Assembly (NCBI RefSeq): GCF_006715095.1 | Contig: NZ_VFMO01000001.1 | Span: 248,001 to 312,000 of the forward strand | Reading direction: 5' to 3' | Origin: Yimella lutea | GTDB lineage: Bacteria; Actinomycetota; Actinomycetes; Actinomycetales; Dermatophilaceae | Length of the DNA: 64,000 nt | In this document: positions 8,633 to 17,927 of the stretch, piece after piece | Layout of the letters: the number at the start of each line of letters is the position of its first letter | Position numbering within the stretch: the stretch's first letter is position 1 | Program-made: the position numbers and the translations under genes | Notes under the pieces: model-generated | The model's input: the letters and a program-made list of their open reading frames with translations, nothing else | Databases searched by the model: none | Told to the model about the DNA's origin: nothing

Positions 8633-8668
8633 CGGCCCGCACGACCGGATAGCTGGTCGTGCGGGCCG
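8633..8668 (-). terminator. Rho-independent terminator of the M23 peptidase gene
   Basis: Perfect 14-bp stem CGGCCCGCACGACC (8633-8646) / GGTCGTGCGGGCCG (8655-8668) with an 8-nt loop, just downstream of the stop at 8686. Confidence 0.85.
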
Positions 8669-8685
8669 TGACCCGGGGGCTGGAA

Positions 8686-9882
8686 TCAGCCGTTGGTGCT
8701 GGTGACGAACACGCCACTGGAGTAGTTCGTGCCACGCTCGACCGAGTTCGGCAGCGAGTGCGAGCGCCAGGTGTTGCAGTCGATCAGGCCGAAGTGCAGG
8801 TGCGGACCGGAGGAGTTTCCGGTGTTGCCCGACGTCGCGATGGGCTGTCCCTGCGCGATCGGCTGACCGGCCACCACGCGGTACGCCGACAGGTGGAAGT
8901 ACACCTGGCACGCGCCGGAGGCGTCCTTGATCCGGACGTACATGCCGCCGCCCATGGAGGTGTACCCGGTGTCCTGCACCACGCCCGCACGCGAGGCCAC
9001 GATCGGGGTGCCGACCGGCATGCCGAAATCGATGCCGTGACGGTTGTAGGAGGTGTGGTGCGACCAGGATCCACCGGGACCCTGGGTGATCTTGAACGTG
9101 CCCCCCTTGGCCCACGGCATGCGGTACGGGCCGCTCGGGTCGCCGACGGACGGGGTGGCCGGTCCGGTCGTGTCCGTAGTCGTGGTGCCGGGAGTGGTCG
9201 TCGTTCCGGTCCCGGTCGTCGGACCGCCGGTACCCACACACGGGAAGCCATCGAGTGCACGCCAGGTGGCCGAGTCCACGGTGCCGGTCACGGGAAGTGA
9301 CTTGGACGCCTGGTAGGCACGCACCCGGGCCAGCGTGGCGGGACCGAACGAACCGTCGACGGTCAGCCCACCCAGGCGCTGCTGCGCGGTACGAACCAGA
9401 TCGCCCGTGCTGCCGAAACGCAGCGTGGAGACACGGCAGACCTTGCCCTCGCCGGCCTTGCCCGGAAAACCACCGAGCGCCGCCCACGTGGCCGGACCGA
9501 CGCGTCCGTCCACATACAAATTCTTGGACGCCTGGTAGGACATCAGACGGCTCTGCGTCGCCGGTCCGAACGATCCGTCGACGACCAGTCCGCCCAAGCG
9601 CTGCTGCAGCGTCTTGACCAGCTCACCCTCCGAACCGATGGACAGCCAGACGACGTTCTGCGCCGCAGGCGTGCGAACCACCGACGGTGCTGCCTTGGGT
9701 GCTGCCGCGGGTGCAGCGGTCGGAGCGGCCGCTTCTGCTGCTGGCGCCAGCACCGTCGCCGCACCGGTCGGGACGGTGACGGCGACACCGACTCCGGCCA
9801 TCAGGCGGGGCGAGGTGATGGCACCGGCCGCCGGGTTGGGGCGTCGCTTCAGGTGGCGGGGTGCGGGGGAAGTGCGGAGCAA
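8686..9882 (-). CDS. Secreted M23-family peptidoglycan endopeptidase with two PG-binding domains
   Basis: 398-residue cell-wall hydrolase. A basic N-terminus (RHLKRRPN) and an Ala-rich hydrophobic segment form the export signal. Two PG_binding_1 repeats follow (about 80-130 and 150-205), each with the QQRLGGL-VDGSFGPAT-Y(Q)ASK pattern. After a Thr-rich linker comes the LytM/M23 domain with HGIDFGMPVGTPI (Zn ligands His, Asp) and SSGPHLHFGL (HxH). It cleaves peptide cross-links of peptidoglycan. The start is a TTG at 9882 with AAAGG upstream. It is the first of three hydrolases in a row on the same strand, each starting with a similar RHxK element, so they probably arose by duplication and domain swapping. 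Confidence 0.9.
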   Translation of the reverse strand: MLRTSPAPRHLKRRPNPAAGAITSPRLMAGVGVAVTVPTGAATVLAPAAEAAAPTAAPAAAPKAAPSVVRTPAAQNVVWLSIGSEGELVKTLQQRLGGLVVDGSFGPATQSRLMSYQASKNLYVDGRVGPATWAALGGFPGKAGEGKVCRVSTLRFGSTGDLVRTAQQRLGGLTVDGSFGPATLARVRAYQASKSLPVTGTVDSATWRALDGFPCVGTGGPTTGTGTTTTPGTTTTDTTGPATPSVGDPSGPYRMPWAKGGTFKITQGPGGSWSHHTSYNRHGIDFGMPVGTPIVASRAGVVQDTGYTSMGGGMYVRIKDASGACQVYFHLSAYRVVAGQPIAQGQPIATSGNTGNSSGPHLHFGLIDCNTWRSHSLPNSVERGTNYSSGVFVTSTNG

Positions 9883-9935
9883 GATGTTCAGCCTTTCGGG
9901 GGTCGGGCGCGACGGTTCGCAGTCGGGGGGGCTCG

Positions 9936-11324
9936 TCAGCTGACGAAGCGGCCGAAACCGGTGGGGGTGTTGTAGATCGGCTGCAGACGAACGACCTGGC
10001 CCGGGTACGGAGCCGCGATCATCCTTCCTTCGGACACCCAGATACCGACGTGGTAAGCAGGCGAACCGAAGAAGACGAGGTCACCCGGCTGCGGCGTGCT
10101 GACCTTGGTCAGGAAGCGCTGCTGCGCGCTGGCCACGCGCGGGATCGACAGACCGACTTTGGCATACACGTACTGCGTCAGGCCCGAGCAGTCGAAACCG
10201 CCGGAAGGAGTCGCTCCGCCCCACACGTACGGGATGCCGAGGTACTGCTTGGCGGTGTCGATGATGCGCTGGCCCACCGTGCCGTCGGCCGGCGGTTCGG
10301 GGGTGGTCGGGGGGTGTGCGATGTCGCAGGGGAATCCACCGATGGCCGCCCAGGTCGCGTCGTCGACGACTCCGGTGACCGGCAGACCCTTGGACGTCTG
10401 CAGCGCACGGACCGAGGCCAACGTTGCCGGGCCGAAGACACCGTCGGCAAGAACGTTCCCACCCAGGCGCTTTTGCAGTTCGACGACCACGGCACCGGTC
10501 GAGCCGAAGCGGACGGTCGTAACATCGCAGGCCGCAGGAGGCGTGACCGGGGGCGGGGTCACCGGGGGAACGGGCGGCTCCGGGGTGGTCGGCGGCTCCG
10601 GAGTGACGGAGGTGGGGAAGCCACCCAGCGCCTGCCAGGTCGCCGGACCGACGACACCATCGACGTACAAGTTCTTCTGCGTCTGGAAAACACGCACCGC
10701 ACGCAGTGTGGCCGGACCGAAGTCACCGTCCACCACGATGTTCAACCGCTGCTGGACGACCTTCACCAACGCACCGGACGAGCCGTAACTCAGGCTCACG
10801 ACACCGTCGGTCCGCGGCGGGGTGGTGGGCGTCCCCGGCGTAGGCGGTTGCGGGGTGGTCGGCGGAGCCGGCGGCTCCGCAGTGACGGAGGTGGGGAAGC
10901 CACCCAGTGCCTGCCAGGTGACCGGACCGACGACACCATCGACATACAGGTTCTTCTGCGTCTGGAAAGCACGCACCGCACGCAGTGTGGCCGGACCGAA
11001 GTCGCCGTCCACCACGATGTTCAACCGCTGCTGGACGACCTTCACCAACGCACCGGACGAGCCGTAGCGCAGGCTCACCACATTCGTCGGCGCCGTAGGA
11101 GCCGTCTTGACCGGCGTCGCGGCGATCGGCGTCGCGGCGATCGGCGTCGCGGCCGGTCGCGCTGCCTGAACCGGCGCAGCGGCTTGCGCCGGGGCTGTCA
11201 TCGTGCCGACAGCCGTCGCGGGGACGGCGAGGGCCGTTCCACCGAGAACGAGGGACTTGCGGGCGGCAACCTTGCCCAGGAGACCCGGGCGCTGCTTCTG
11301 GTGCCGAGGCGTGGTGATCGTCAT
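9936..11324 (-). CDS. Secreted NlpC/P60 endopeptidase with three PG-binding domains
   Basis: 462-residue wall hydrolase. The N-terminus RHQKQRPG precedes an Ala-rich signal segment. Three PG_binding_1 modules follow: the first two are near-copies ([20 protein letters not shown], then [14 protein letters not shown]), the third is divergent ([16 protein letters not shown]). Pro/Thr-rich spacers separate them. The C-terminal NlpC/P60 domain has the catalytic Cys in [14 protein letters not shown] and the His in YHVGIWV, so it should act as a gamma-D-Glu-diamino-acid endopeptidase. The ATG at 11324 is preceded by GAGAGG. It lies 53 bp from the M23 gene. Confidence 0.92.
   Translation of the reverse strand: MTITTPRHQKQRPGLLGKVAARKSLVLGGTALAVPATAVGTMTAPAQAAAPVQAARPAATPIAATPIAATPVKTAPTAPTNVVSLRYGSSGALVKVVQQRLNIVVDGDFGPATLRAVRAFQTQKNLYVDGVVGPVTWQALGGFPTSVTAEPPAPPTTPQPPTPGTPTTPPRTDGVVSLSYGSSGALVKVVQQRLNIVVDGDFGPATLRAVRVFQTQKNLYVDGVVGPATWQALGGFPTSVTPEPPTTPEPPVPPVTPPPVTPPAACDVTTVRFGSTGAVVVELQKRLGGNVLADGVFGPATLASVRALQTSKGLPVTGVVDDATWAAIGGFPCDIAHPPTTPEPPADGTVGQRIIDTAKQYLGIPYVWGGATPSGGFDCSGLTQYVYAKVGLSIPRVASAQQRFLTKVSTPQPGDLVFFGSPAYHVGIWVSEGRMIAAPYPGQVVRLQPIYNTPTGFGRFVS
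10603..11079. repeat. Duplicated PG-binding module DNA (two 198-bp near-identical blocks)
   Basis: Blocks 10603-10800 and 10882-11079 are almost identical at the DNA level, 279 bp (93 codons) apart. Each encodes one PG-binding module plus the start of a Pro/Thr linker. Conservation at synonymous sites implies recent duplication or gene conversion within the NlpC/P60 gene. Confidence 0.9.
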
Positions 11325-11975
11325 CGGGCCCTCTCGATACGTAGTCCGTCGTACGTGTCTTCGGTCAGCCGCTCGCTCCTGATCGGTCAGGGTGACGACG
11401 TCCCGGTGGACCGGGGACGGGCTGCCGGAAGGACTATGCCCGCTCTGGGAGTTCTGGGGTAGTCGTGAGTGATGTAAAGCGGCGTGTCAGTTCTTGCACA
11501 TGGGATTCATGTGACGTATGTGGCAACAGCGACAACCCGGAAGACGGTGGTTGAACGTGCACATTTTCGCGCCATCATTGACATCTGGCGCCGCACGCAT
11601 ACCAGGGGCGCCGAACGGACGAATCGAACGACACGCCGAAACACGGGTTTCTTGTAATTATCTCGCATCTTGAGATATCGGACGTCACGGCGACGTCGAC
11701 CGTCGACGAAGTAGCATGTGCGCAGCAATTTCCGCCGGCCCTGCGTGCGTCCCGATCACGGCCAACTCGGTTGTCGCACAGCCGACTTGGCCACCACGCC
11801 TGAGCGCACAAACGCGCCGATGTCGAACGACGTCCCGGCACACGATTCGGTTGGTCAAGCGTGCATCACGACTTCCCGACACAGCGCGAGGGCTGGCCTT
11901 CGTCGCCCGAAAACGCAGCTTGCCCCGCACCGATCAGGTGCGGGGCAAGCTGAGATGTCGAGCAGGGGCTGACGA
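11325..11975. other. Intergenic region with a terminator at its right end
   Basis: This region lies upstream of the NlpC/P60 gene. I see no credible gene: short frames in all directions lack codon bias or motifs. Some A/T-rich patches occur (for example 11640-11675) and could hold promoters. I looked for a ydaO/c-di-AMP riboswitch, which is common before such hydrolases, and did not find its conserved blocks. Confidence 0.5.
11916..11952 (-). terminator. Strong Rho-independent terminator of the second NlpC/P60 gene
   Basis: Perfect 16-bp stem CAGCTTGCCCCGCACC (11916-11931) / GGTGCGGGGCAAGCTG (11937-11952) with a 5-nt loop, followed on the minus strand by CGTTTT. Confidence 0.9.
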
Positions 11976-12746
11976 TCAGTAGCGACCGTAGTTCTTGTAG
12001 CCCCAGATCTTCTTGGTGACGATGGAGGTACCGGGCATACGCGCGGACACCTCGTAGCCGTTGCCGGCGTAGATCGACACGTGGTACGCCGGGAAACCGG
12101 AGAAGACTAGGTCGCCGGGCACCGGGCTGTAGACGCGGCGTGCGCCGGCCTGCTGGGCACTGGCGGTACGCGGAATGCTCTTGCCGGCCTTGCGATGGAC
12201 GTACTGCGTGAAGCCGGAGCAGTCGAAGCCGTTCGGCGTGGTGCCGCCCCAGACGTAGGGAACACCGTGGTACTGCTGCGCGATGCGAACGATGGACGAC
12301 CCGCTGGTGCTCGTGCGCGGTGCGCTACGCGAGACGTACCCGCCGCCGGGCACTCCACCGAGGGCGCGCCAGGTGGAGTCACCGACATAACCGTTGGCAT
12401 AGATACCGGCTCGGCGCTGAACCGACTTGACCGCCCAGAGGGTCTGCGGACCGTACGAACGGTCCTTCGCGATGGCGTAGCCCTTGCGCTGCAGGCGGTA
12501 CTGGAGCAGTTCGACCCAGTAGCCACGTGCGCCGTAGCTGACGTTGTAGGCACCGGCGGCCTTGATCGGAGCGGCCTTGGCCGACGATGCGACCGCGGCG
12601 GGAGCCGGAGCTGCGCTGGCGGACTCGGACAGAGCGACCGGAACCACGGTTACGGTGGCGGCTGCAACAGCCAGACCGCGGCGGCTCACGATGGAGGAGA
12701 CGACGCTCTGCTCCTGCTTGAGATGGCGAGGCTTGTAGGAACCCAT
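11976..12746 (-). CDS. Secreted NlpC/P60 endopeptidase with one PG-binding domain
   Basis: 256-residue wall hydrolase, a smaller relative of the previous two. The start MGSYKPRHLK at 12746 was chosen over an upstream extension because it recreates the shared (P)RHxK element followed by the Ala-rich signal segment (AVAAATVTVVPVALSESASA). One PG_binding_1 domain (about 70-130, YGPQTLWAVKSVQRR) precedes the NlpC/P60 domain with catalytic Cys in NGFDCSGFTQYV and His in AYHVSIYAGNG. The third catalytic position appears normal. It probably cleaves stem peptides during growth or separation. Confidence 0.9.
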   Translation of the reverse strand: MGSYKPRHLKQEQSVVSSIVSRRGLAVAAATVTVVPVALSESASAAPAPAAVASSAKAAPIKAAGAYNVSYGARGYWVELLQYRLQRKGYAIAKDRSYGPQTLWAVKSVQRRAGIYANGYVGDSTWRALGGVPGGGYVSRSAPRTSTSGSSIVRIAQQYHGVPYVWGGTTPNGFDCSGFTQYVHRKAGKSIPRTASAQQAGARRVYSPVPGDLVFSGFPAYHVSIYAGNGYEVSARMPGTSIVTKKIWGYKNYGRY

Positions 12747-13219
12747 TGCGGGGAAGACCCTTCGGCACTTGACGACGTGTTGACAAAGCTGCGCGGTCGA
12801 CCGGAAGTGGTCGGCCGCGGTACTGCTGAGCGCTTCTGCTTCCCCCAAGTCAGCGTGGCGCCCGCACTACTTTGCACCAAACTCGGTTCGGTTCCGAACC
12901 GGAGGCAAAATTTTCGTCAAGGCTGCACACAGGGCTCCGCAGGGGCCCTCGACGAGGAGTCGCTCAACGGCCAACCACCCGGCCGTGACCATTCCGTGAT
13001 TATCCGCGCTATTGCAGGCATGTCGGGACTTCGGCTTAACCGCCCGACAGGGACCCTCCACACCCCTCTCGCGCGTCCACATCGTGGGATCTTTGTGTCC
13101 CAATATTCGAGATGGCACCCAGCCCGGTGGGCCGGTAGCGTGTCCCACATGCGCGATTCCGCTGCACAGGCGCCACCCATTTCACTTCAGTACCGTCGAC
13201 CTCGGGCCGGCAGCGGCCT
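12747..13219. other. Divergent intergenic region between the NlpC/P60 and MATE genes
   Basis: It must hold the promoters of both flanking genes. The only structure I can point to is the inverted repeat CGGTTCGG-TT-CCGAACCG at 12884-12901, which could be a regulator site. No gene is supported here. Confidence 0.45.
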
Positions 13220-14569
13220 GTGAACCGCGACTCATCCGCGATGGACGTCGCCCCGGTCGATCCACGCGACGTCCTCCGTCTTGCCGTACCGGCTTTCCTC
13301 ACGCTCATTGCCGAACCGTTGTTCCTACTCACCGACAGTGCGATCGTGGGTCACCTCGGCACCGTGCCGTTGGCTGCTCTCGGAGTTGCGTCCGCCGTCC
13401 TGCTCACTGCCGCCGGCGTATTCGTCTTCCTGGCCTACGCGACGACCTCGGTGGTGGCTCGTCGTATCGGTTCCGGGCGACGGACGGCAGCCCTCGAGGC
13501 CGGGGTGGACGGTATGTGGTTGGCGATTCTGCTCGGCGTCCCCACCGCTGCCGGGGTTGCGGTCTTCGCCGAGCCGTTGTGCCGGGTCATGGGAGCGGAC
13601 GGCGCCGTCCTCGATCCGGCAGTCACCTACCTGCGGATCGCCGCACTCGGCATCCCGTCCCTGCTTGTCGTGTCGGCCGCCACCGGAGTCCTGCGGGGCT
13701 TCCAGGACACCCGCACTCCCCTGGTCATCGCCACCGCGGGCTTCACCGCCAACGCGATCCTCAACTATCTTCTGGTGTATCCGCTCGACCTCGGTATCGC
13801 CGGGTCGGCGATCGGCACGGTGATCGCGCAGAGCGGCGCCGCGGCGGCCTTCGCGTTCCTGGTGTTGCGCCGGGCAGGTGCGGCGGGTGCCCGTCTCGCC
13901 TTCCACCCCGGGGACGTCCTGGCGGCGGCCCGTGTCGGCGCCCCGCTGCTGGTCCGCACCATCGCCCTGCGTGCGGCGTTCCTGCTCACCACCTGGGTGG
14001 CAGCCGCCCTCGGAGTGATCCCGCTGGCTGCTCACCAGGTCGCGATGAACGTGTTCAGCCTCCTCGCCTTCGCCCTCGACGCCCTGGCCATCGCCGCGCA
14101 GGCACTCATCGGTACCGGCCTGGGCGCCGGGGACGCTCCCTACGCGCGGCGCGCCACGTCCTTGATGACCCGCTGGGGCTGGCTCGGCGGACTCGGGTTG
14201 GGCGTGATCACCGCCGCGTCCGCTTGGATCCTTCCCCCGCTGTTCACCTCCGACCCGCAAGTGCGCTCGACTCTCACGGTCGCGCTCCTGGTGCTGGCGG
14301 TCACGCAGCCGATCTCCGGAGCAGTGTTCGTGCTCGACGGCGTCCTGATGGGCGCCGGAGACAACAGGGCTCTCGCATGGCTGTCGATCGCCACCCTGGC
14401 CGCGTACGTGCCCGTGCTGCTGCTCGCGCGCGAGCTGGGCACTTCGAAGTCACCGCAGGTCGGCATCGCCCTGCTCTGGGGAGCGCTGGCCTGGTTCATG
14501 GCGGCGCGCTGGTTCGCGTTACGGCAACGCGCGCGTTCGGACGCGTGGCTGGTGGTCGGTGCGCGCTGA
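13220..14569 (+). CDS. MATE-family (DinF-like) multidrug/metabolite exporter
   Basis: 449-residue membrane transporter of the MATE superfamily, with about 12 hydrophobic helices in two repeats. Family features include RLAVPAFLTLIAEPLFLLTDSAIVGHLG at the N-terminus (first two helices), the ILNYLLVYPLDLGIAGSAIGT stretch and a matching pattern in the second half. It extrudes cationic compounds or metabolites in exchange for H+ or Na+. The GTG at 13220 is the longest sensible start; an ATG at 13241 is an alternative. It sits convergent to rplI, a common place for this gene in actinobacteria. Confidence 0.88.
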   Translation: MNRDSSAMDVAPVDPRDVLRLAVPAFLTLIAEPLFLLTDSAIVGHLGTVPLAALGVASAVLLTAAGVFVFLAYATTSVVARRIGSGRRTAALEAGVDGMWLAILLGVPTAAGVAVFAEPLCRVMGADGAVLDPAVTYLRIAALGIPSLLVVSAATGVLRGFQDTRTPLVIATAGFTANAILNYLLVYPLDLGIAGSAIGTVIAQSGAAAAFAFLVLRRAGAAGARLAFHPGDVLAAARVGAPLLVRTIALRAAFLLTTWVAAALGVIPLAAHQVAMNVFSLLAFALDALAIAAQALIGTGLGAGDAPYARRATSLMTRWGWLGGLGLGVITAASAWILPPLFTSDPQVRSTLTVALLVLAVTQPISGAVFVLDGVLMGAGDNRALAWLSIATLAAYVPVLLLARELGTSKSPQVGIALLWGALAWFMAARWFALRQRARSDAWLVVGAR

Positions 14570-14584
14570 AACCGGGACAGAAAT

Positions 14585-14621
14585 GACTGCGACTCCGCTC
14601 GTGACGAGCGGGGCCGCAGTC
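14585..14621. terminator. Bidirectional terminator between MATE and rplI
   Basis: Two-part stem GACTGCG / CGCAGTC (14585-14591, 14615-14621) and CCGCTCG / CGAGCGG (14595-14601, 14605-14611) around a tga loop, between convergent stops. Confidence 0.65.
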
Positions 14622-14640
14622 GTGACTGCCGGGTCGAGCC

Positions 14641-15090
14641 TTACTTGGCGGCGACCACGTTCAGCTTGAGGGTGGCAGCGACCTCGGGGTGCAGGCGCAC
14701 CTCGACCTCGTGCTCACCGAGCGAACGGATCGGCTGCTTGACCTGGATGGTGCGACGGTCGACGTTGCCGGCACCGGCGTCCTTGACCGCGTCGGCGATC
14801 TCGGCGGTGGTGACTGCACCGAACAGGCGGCCGGACTGACCGGAGCGTGCCTGCAGGTTGACCTTCGCGTTCTCCAGCGAGCCCTTGAGCGCCTTGGCGT
14901 CGTCGAGCGACTTCACCGCGCGGACCTCGCGGGCCTTGGTGATCGACTCGACCTGCTTTTGGCCGCCCTTGGTCCAGGGGGTGGCCAGGCTGCGGGGAAG
15001 CAGGTAGTTGCGGGCGTAGCCGTCCTTGACGTCGACGACGTCACCGGCGGAACCGAGGCCGTGGACCTCGTGGGTCAGGATGATCTTCAT
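14641..15090 (-). CDS. rplI: 50S ribosomal protein L9
   Basis: 149 residues, the normal length of L9. The protein begins [19 protein letters not shown], with the conserved K(V)I(L)...V.gLG..GDvv.Vk.GYaRN(Y/F)L pattern ([13 protein letters not shown]). The C-terminal domain ends [17 protein letters not shown]9 binds 23S rRNA domain V near the L1 stalk base. It is last in the rpsF-ssb-rpsR-rplI cluster, 26 bp after rpsR, and likely cotranscribed. Confidence 0.98.
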   Translation of the reverse strand: MKIILTHEVHGLGSAGDVVDVKDGYARNYLLPRSLATPWTKGGQKQVESITKAREVRAVKSLDDAKALKGSLENAKVNLQARSGQSGRLFGAVTTAEIADAVKDAGAGNVDRRTIQVKQPIRSLGEHEVEVRLHPEVAATLKLNVVAAK

Positions 15091-15116
15091 GTCTGTGTCC
15101 TTTCCTACGCCGGGGC

Positions 15117-15353
15117 TCAGCGAGCCGACGACGAGTACGGCAACAGGGCCATCTCGCGCGCGTTCTTGACGGCGTTGGCGATCAGGCGCTGTTCCTGCAC
15201 AGACACACCGGTCACGCGGCGGGCGCGGATCTTGCCGCGGTCGCTGATGAACTTGCGCAGCGTTGCGACGTCCTTGTAGTCGATCTTCTCGACCTTCGCC
15301 GCCTTCAGCGGGTTGGCCTTCTTCTTGGGCTTACGCACAACGGGCTTGGCCAT
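15117..15353 (-). CDS. rpsR: 30S ribosomal protein S18
   Basis: 78 residues. The family core [19 protein letters not shown] and ARRVTGV...[13 protein letters not shown] is complete. The N-terminus ([11 protein letters not shown]) has no CxxC zinc knuckle, so this is the C-minus (zinc-independent) type. S18 forms a heterodimer with S6 on the ribosome platform; rpsF lies just upstream with ssb between. An in-operon CxxC-free copy often coexists with a zinc-type paralogue elsewhere, which cannot be judged here. Confidence 0.97.
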   Translation of the reverse strand: MAKPVVRKPKKKANPLKAAKVEKIDYKDVATLRKFISDRGKIRARRVTGVSVQEQRLIANAVKNAREMALLPYSSSAR

Positions 15354-15467
15354 CGTGGTGCTCTCCTTCTACTTCAGGGAGCCCGAGCGAACTCGGGATG
15401 GTGATGTTGATGAGTGGTACGGGATTCTCGCCCGCACCGGTTGAGTCAGGACTCGATCAGCGGTGGA

Positions 15468-16040
15468 TCAGAACGGCGGTTCGTCGTAGCCGGGGCCGGC
15501 GTTCCATCCGCCGCCCTGCTGGCCACCACCGGAGTTGCCCCCGGAATTGCCCCCGCCGTAGTTGTTCGAACCACCGGTGGCCCACGGGTCCTCCTGCGGC
15601 GCACCGCCGCCGAAGTTGCCGCCCTGGCCGGAGCCGCCCTGCTGTCCGCCACCGAAGTTGCCGCCGCCACCGCGCTGGGTCTTGTTGACCTTTGCGGTTG
15701 CGTAGCGCAGCGAGGGGCCGACTTCGTCGACGTCCATCTCGACCACGGTGCGCTTCTCGCCTTCCTTGGTCTCGAACGAACGCGACTTCAGGCGACCCGA
15801 CACGATCACGCGCGAGCCGCGGTTGAGCGACTCGGCGACGTTCTCGGCGGCGTCACGCCACACCGAGCATCGCATGAACAGCGTTTCGCCGTCCTTCCAC
15901 TCGTTGGTCTGACGGTCGAACTGCCGCGGCGTGGACGCCACGGTGAAGTTCGCGACAGCGGCTCCGGACGGCGTGAACCGCAGTTCCGGATCCTGAGTGA
16001 GGTTGCCGATGATGGTGATGACGGTGTCGCCTGCGGCCAT
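15468..16040 (-). CDS. ssb: Single-stranded DNA-binding protein
   Basis: 190-residue SSB. The OB-fold domain occupies residues about 1-115 ([48 protein letters not shown]). A Gly/Gln/Asn-rich disordered linker follows, and the tail ends YDEPPF, the acidic tip that recruits replication and repair partners. It coats ssDNA at the fork. It lies between rpsF and rpsR, the classic arrangement. Confidence 0.98.
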   Translation of the reverse strand: MAAGDTVITIIGNLTQDPELRFTPSGAAVANFTVASTPRQFDRQTNEWKDGETLFMRCSVWRDAAENVAESLNRGSRVIVSGRLKSRSFETKEGEKRTVVEMDVDEVGPSLRYATAKVNKTQRGGGGNFGGGQQGGSGQGGNFGGGAPQEDPWATGGSNNYGGGNSGGNSGGGQQGGGWNAGPGYDEPPF

Positions 16041-16070
16041 GGTGTTGTCCTAACTCGTGACGAAGAGGAA

Positions 16071-16358
16071 TCAGGCGTCGGCGCGCAGCAGCTTGGTGCG
16101 CAGGATGGACTCGTTGAGACCCAGCTGGCGGTCAAGCTCCTTGGCGGTTGCCGACTCCGCGGTCATGTTGACCACGGCGTAGATACCCTCGGACTTCTTC
16201 TTGATGTCGTAAGCCAGGCGACGGCGGCCCCACAGGTCGATGTTGTCGACGGTGCCACCATCCTTGGTCACGACTGCGAGCATCTTGTCCAGCGAGGGCT
16301 GGACCGTGCGCTCGTCAAGCTCGGGGTCGAGGATGATCATGAGTTCGTACTGACGCAT
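16071..16358 (-). CDS. rpsF: 30S ribosomal protein S6
   Basis: 95 residues starting [18 protein letters not shown], with the typical [23 protein letters not shown] core. The ATG at 16358 was chosen because GGAGG lies 11 nt upstream; an upstream in-frame GTG would overlap that ribosome-binding site. First gene of the rpsF-ssb-rpsR-rplI operon. S6 pairs with S18 on the 30S platform. Confidence 0.97.
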   Translation of the reverse strand: MRQYELMIILDPELDERTVQPSLDKMLAVVTKDGGTVDNIDLWGRRRLAYDIKKKSEGIYAVVNMTAESATAKELDRQLGLNESILRTKLLRADA

Positions 16359-16388
16359 GCGTAAACCCACCTCCTTCGGTCTTGAGCG

Positions 16389-16409
16389 GTCACGTCGATC
16401 TGACGTGAC
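16389..16409 (-). promoter_or_regulatory. Hairpin in the rpsF leader
   Basis: Perfect 8-bp stem GTCACGTC / GACGTGAC with a 5-nt loop, about 15 nt before the rpsF Shine-Dalgarno. It could be part of an S6:S18-type autoregulatory leader, but I cannot confirm the CCG-bulge consensus, so the function is open. Confidence 0.35.
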
Positions 16410-16486
16410 AGGAGGTTTACTGCGTGTCCTGCGTCCCGGTAGCGGCGCCGACGGCGTCGTCCACGGTGAGCAGAACGTCGGTCAGT

Positions 16487-17890
16487 CTAGAGGCGGTCGC
16501 TGACAATCAGCGAATCGCGGCCGTCGCCTGTGGAGAAGCCGGTCCCTTCGTCCGCGGCTGTGGACGACTGCCGTGTCGTCCATTCCTCGTGCCGCGCGGC
16601 ACCGTCCGGGTCATGGAAGTCCTGAAGTTCCTCGGCCGTCTCCCAACTGATCCAGGTGATCGCGCCCCAGGCGATCAACCGGATGAGAGCGAACACCAGG
16701 TACAGGGCTGCCGGGACGCCCTTGTCGACATCGGAACGTGAGGCGATGTAGAGCATCGTCAACACGAAGTACGCGACCTCGACCCCGGCCCACAGCAAGT
16801 GTTCACGCCAACGGACGGCGGTGAGCGCGAGCAAGGGAAGGATCCACAGCGCCTGCTGCACCGGGAAGGTCTTGCCGGTGGCCATCACGATGACCAGCAT
16901 CGTGAGCGCAAGGGGAGGCAGTGGCGTCAGGTGCCTGGGACGACGCACCAGGTACACGCCCACCAGCAGCGCCAGCACCCAGCCGGCGACCACCAGCCAG
17001 GTCGCGGTGGACGCAGCGACCGGAACCTTCAGCAGGGTCAGCACGAACCACGGTGAGCCGTAGCCGGGTGCTGCCGCGTTCCAGGTGCGGTACACGGTGA
17101 AGGGATCGCCACCGGCGAGATGAGCGACCCCGAAACAGACGACGACCACGGCCGTACCTGCGGCGAGCAGACGGGTCAGGTCGGCCGTGCGCCGGTCGCG
17201 CAGAGCGACCAGCACAATGGCCGCCACGATGATCAACGGATACGTGCGCGCCATGACCGCCGCGCCGAGAAGCACACCGGCGGCCAGCGAATTGTCCCGG
17301 AGCCAGAGGACCAGGCCGATGGTCGCGAGCGCGACACCGAACGCGTCGAAGGAGACGAGCGAGGCGGTGATCAGCACCGGGCTGAGCGCCAGGTGAGCGG
17401 CGAGCCAGGGGGTGTCACGCAGGGCGCCGGCCAGCGCGATCACTGCGGCCGCCACCGACAACGCGATCACGACTGCCCCGAACGCGAAGTAGTACTGCTG
17501 GACCGCGAGGGTCGAGCCGTCCGGCGTGATCTGTCGGATCACCCAGTGCAGGACAGCGGTCAGCACCGGCTGGTTGTCCCCCGCCGACCCCTTGGCCCAC
17601 GGCCCACCCTCGGTGGTGAGCCCGACGGCCAGGTCGGAGTAACAGGTCCGCCACAAGGAGTCGGGCGCTCCCCAACCGTTGCTGATGCAATACGCCTTGC
17701 TCAACGCGCCGAGCGCCACCATCACAGACGCGAGCGCACTGAGCACCGTCACCGAGTAGGAGATGCCCCGTCGACCGACTGCGGCGTAGCGCCCGACGGG
17801 TCCGCCGATCACCTGACTGCTCCAACCGGCGACCCCCTCCCCGCGACTGGGGACGGTGAGGCGCAGGTCGTCGTTCGCGGGCCCGGTCAC
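16487..17890 (-). CDS. GT87-family (DUF2029) polyprenyl-phosphate-mannose-dependent glycosyltransferase-like membrane protein
   Basis: 467-residue integral membrane protein with about ten hydrophobic helices and an early outside loop containing YCISNGWGAPDSLWRTCYSDL. This matches the actinobacterial family that sits between ponA-like PBP genes and rpsF and is annotated as GT87/DUF2029, related to mycobacterial alpha-mannosyltransferases of lipoglycan synthesis. A GTG start at 17890 follows the PBP gene by 37 bp, suggesting an operon. The cytoplasmic tail (about 420-467) is charged. Donor and acceptor cannot be told from sequence. Confidence 0.8.
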   Translation of the reverse strand: MTGPANDDLRLTVPSRGEGVAGWSSQVIGGPVGRYAAVGRRGISYSVTVLSALASVMVALGALSKAYCISNGWGAPDSLWRTCYSDLAVGLTTEGGPWAKGSAGDNQPVLTAVLHWVIRQITPDGSTLAVQQYYFAFGAVVIALSVAAAVIALAGALRDTPWLAAHLALSPVLITASLVSFDAFGVALATIGLVLWLRDNSLAAGVLLGAAVMARTYPLIIVAAIVLVALRDRRTADLTRLLAAGTAVVVVCFGVAHLAGGDPFTVYRTWNAAAPGYGSPWFVLTLLKVPVAASTATWLVVAGWVLALLVGVYLVRRPRHLTPLPPLALTMLVIVMATGKTFPVQQALWILPLLALTAVRWREHLLWAGVEVAYFVLTMLYIASRSDVDKGVPAALYLVFALIRLIAWGAITWISWETAEELQDFHDPDGAARHEEWTTRQSSTAADEGTGFSTGDGRDSLIVSDRL

Positions 17891-17927
17891 GCTGCGCAGG
17901 ATACGACGGTCACGACGAACGAAGCGA

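Noticed and set aside
8310..8685. The DnaA-box cluster as the chromosome origin itself
   Set aside because: Only three good boxes, no A/T-rich unwinding element and no dnaA/dnaN neighbours; better read as a regulatory cluster.
11325..12950. c-di-AMP (ydaO) riboswitch before the NlpC/P60 genes
   Set aside because: Expected from the gene type, but the conserved GGGGAACC / GGGUGAAUC-like blocks and pairing were not found in either leader.
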